Origin: an uncultured Eubacteriales bacterium
GTDB lineage: Bacteria; Bacillota_A; Clostridia; Lachnospirales; Lachnospiraceae
Reading direction: 5' to 3'
Assembly: GCA_900321365.1 (NCBI GenBank)
Contig: ONVT01000133.1
Coordinates: forward strand, 1-5,910
DNA: 5,910 bases
A model generated the notes under the pieces. That model saw only the letters and a list, made by a program, of their open reading frames with translations. It was not told the DNA's origin and did no database searches. The position numbers and the translations under genes were made by a program. Positions 5,474-5,910 of the stretch are shown in pieces; position 1 is the first letter of the stretch, and every line of letters starts with the position of its first letter.

Positions 5474-5910
5474 ATGGCAGATATAGGCGTGCTGGGTGCC
5501 GGAACGTGGGGGATGGCGCTGACCAGGATGCTTTCAAGGACTGGCCATCATGTGACGGTCTGGTCGGCACTTTCAGAAGAGATTGAAGCGTACAGGAAGA
5601 CGAGGAGACAGCCGAATCTTCCCGGGATGGTTATCCCGGATGAGGTCTGTTTCACTGCCTCCATTGAGGAGGTGTGCACATCAAAGGATCTTCTGCTTTT
5701 TGTGGTACCATCTGTATTTGTCCGCCAGACCGCGGCAAAGGCAGCGCCTTATATTCCTGACGGACAGCTTATCGTGGACGCGGCAAAGGGAATCGAGAGC
5801 GGAACATTGATGACTCTGACCGGCATTATTGCCGATGAGCTTGGAAAAGCCGGGAAGAGAGGACGCCTTGTGGCGCTGTCCGGTCCTACCCACGCAGAGG
5901 AAGTCGCGAA
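5474..5910 (+). CDS. gpsA: NAD(P)H-dependent glycerol-3-phosphate dehydrogenase, 3'-partial
   Basis: GpsA reduces dihydroxyacetone phosphate to sn-glycerol 3-phosphate in the cytoplasm, the entry step of phospholipid synthesis. The visible 145 residues are the N-terminal Rossmann domain, out of roughly 330 in the family. They show GVLGAGTWGMAL (5-16) with the GxGxxG dinucleotide site at 8-13, NLPGMVIP (48-55), FVVPS (76-80), DAAKGIE (102-108) with the conserved Lys105, and LSGPTHAEEVA (135-145), a close match to the LSGPSHAEEVA signature. The ATG at 5474 has GGAG at 5464-5467, 6 bases upstream. The reading frame runs off the right edge of the window without a stop. It may be read from the upstream anti-sigma operon or from its own promoter; I see no convincing promoter in the 87-base gap. 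Confidence 0.93.
   Translation, partial: MADIGVLGAGTWGMALTRMLSRTGHHVTVWSALSEEIEAYRKTRRQPNLPGMVIPDEVCFTASIEEVCTSKDLLLFVVPSVFVRQTAAKAAPYIPDGQLIVDAAKGIESGTLMTLTGIIADELGKAGKRGRLVALSGPTHAEEVA

Noticed and set aside
1..5910. CRISPR arrays, tRNA or rRNA genes, insertion sequences, phage genes
   Set aside because: No regularly spaced repeats, no cloverleaf-type sequences, no transposase or integrase motifs were seen on either strand.

Overview
The window looks like chromosomal DNA from an anaerobic, gut-type member of the Clostridia, possibly Lachnospiraceae. The evidence is strong AAGGAGG-type ribosome sites before most genes, sigma-A-like promoters, GC-rich coding sequence separated by AT-rich intergenic DNA, and protein families common in that class. 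The family-level assignment is inference.

Layout from left to right. Bases 2-445 (+) hold the 3' part of an unrecognised gene that is open through the left edge of the window. It ends before a strong hairpin terminator (488-517). Converging on it is a two-gene minus-strand unit, read from about 2400 down to 601: a TadV/CpaA-like type IV prepilin peptidase (2350-1772), then a TadZ/CpaE-like ATPase with a degenerate receiver domain (1605-601). No pilin, secretion ATPase or inner-membrane platform gene accompanies them here. An AT-rich divergent intergenic region (about 2407-2650) carries a good sigma-A promoter for an NhaC-family Na+/H+ antiporter (2651-4303, +), which is followed by a terminator-like hairpin. 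A second promoter then drives a partner-switching pair: a STAS-domain anti-sigma-factor antagonist (4533-4832) and an RsbW/SpoIIAB-like ATP-binding anti-sigma kinase (4913-5386). No sigma factor gene lies beside the pair. The window ends inside gpsA (from 5474), glycerol-3-phosphate dehydrogenase of phospholipid synthesis.

The most interesting non-coding signal is a pair of related hairpin elements. One lies at 2368-2406, in the leader of the prepilin peptidase gene. The other, at 4373-4426, has perfect 18-base arms and sits between the antiporter terminator and the STAS promoter. They share the arm sequence GGTTACAAG and a C-rich loop core, and at least one stem pair differs between them in a compensating way. 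This suggests a dispersed, structured repeat family. I see no CRISPR array, tRNA, rRNA, transposase or complete novel multi-gene system.
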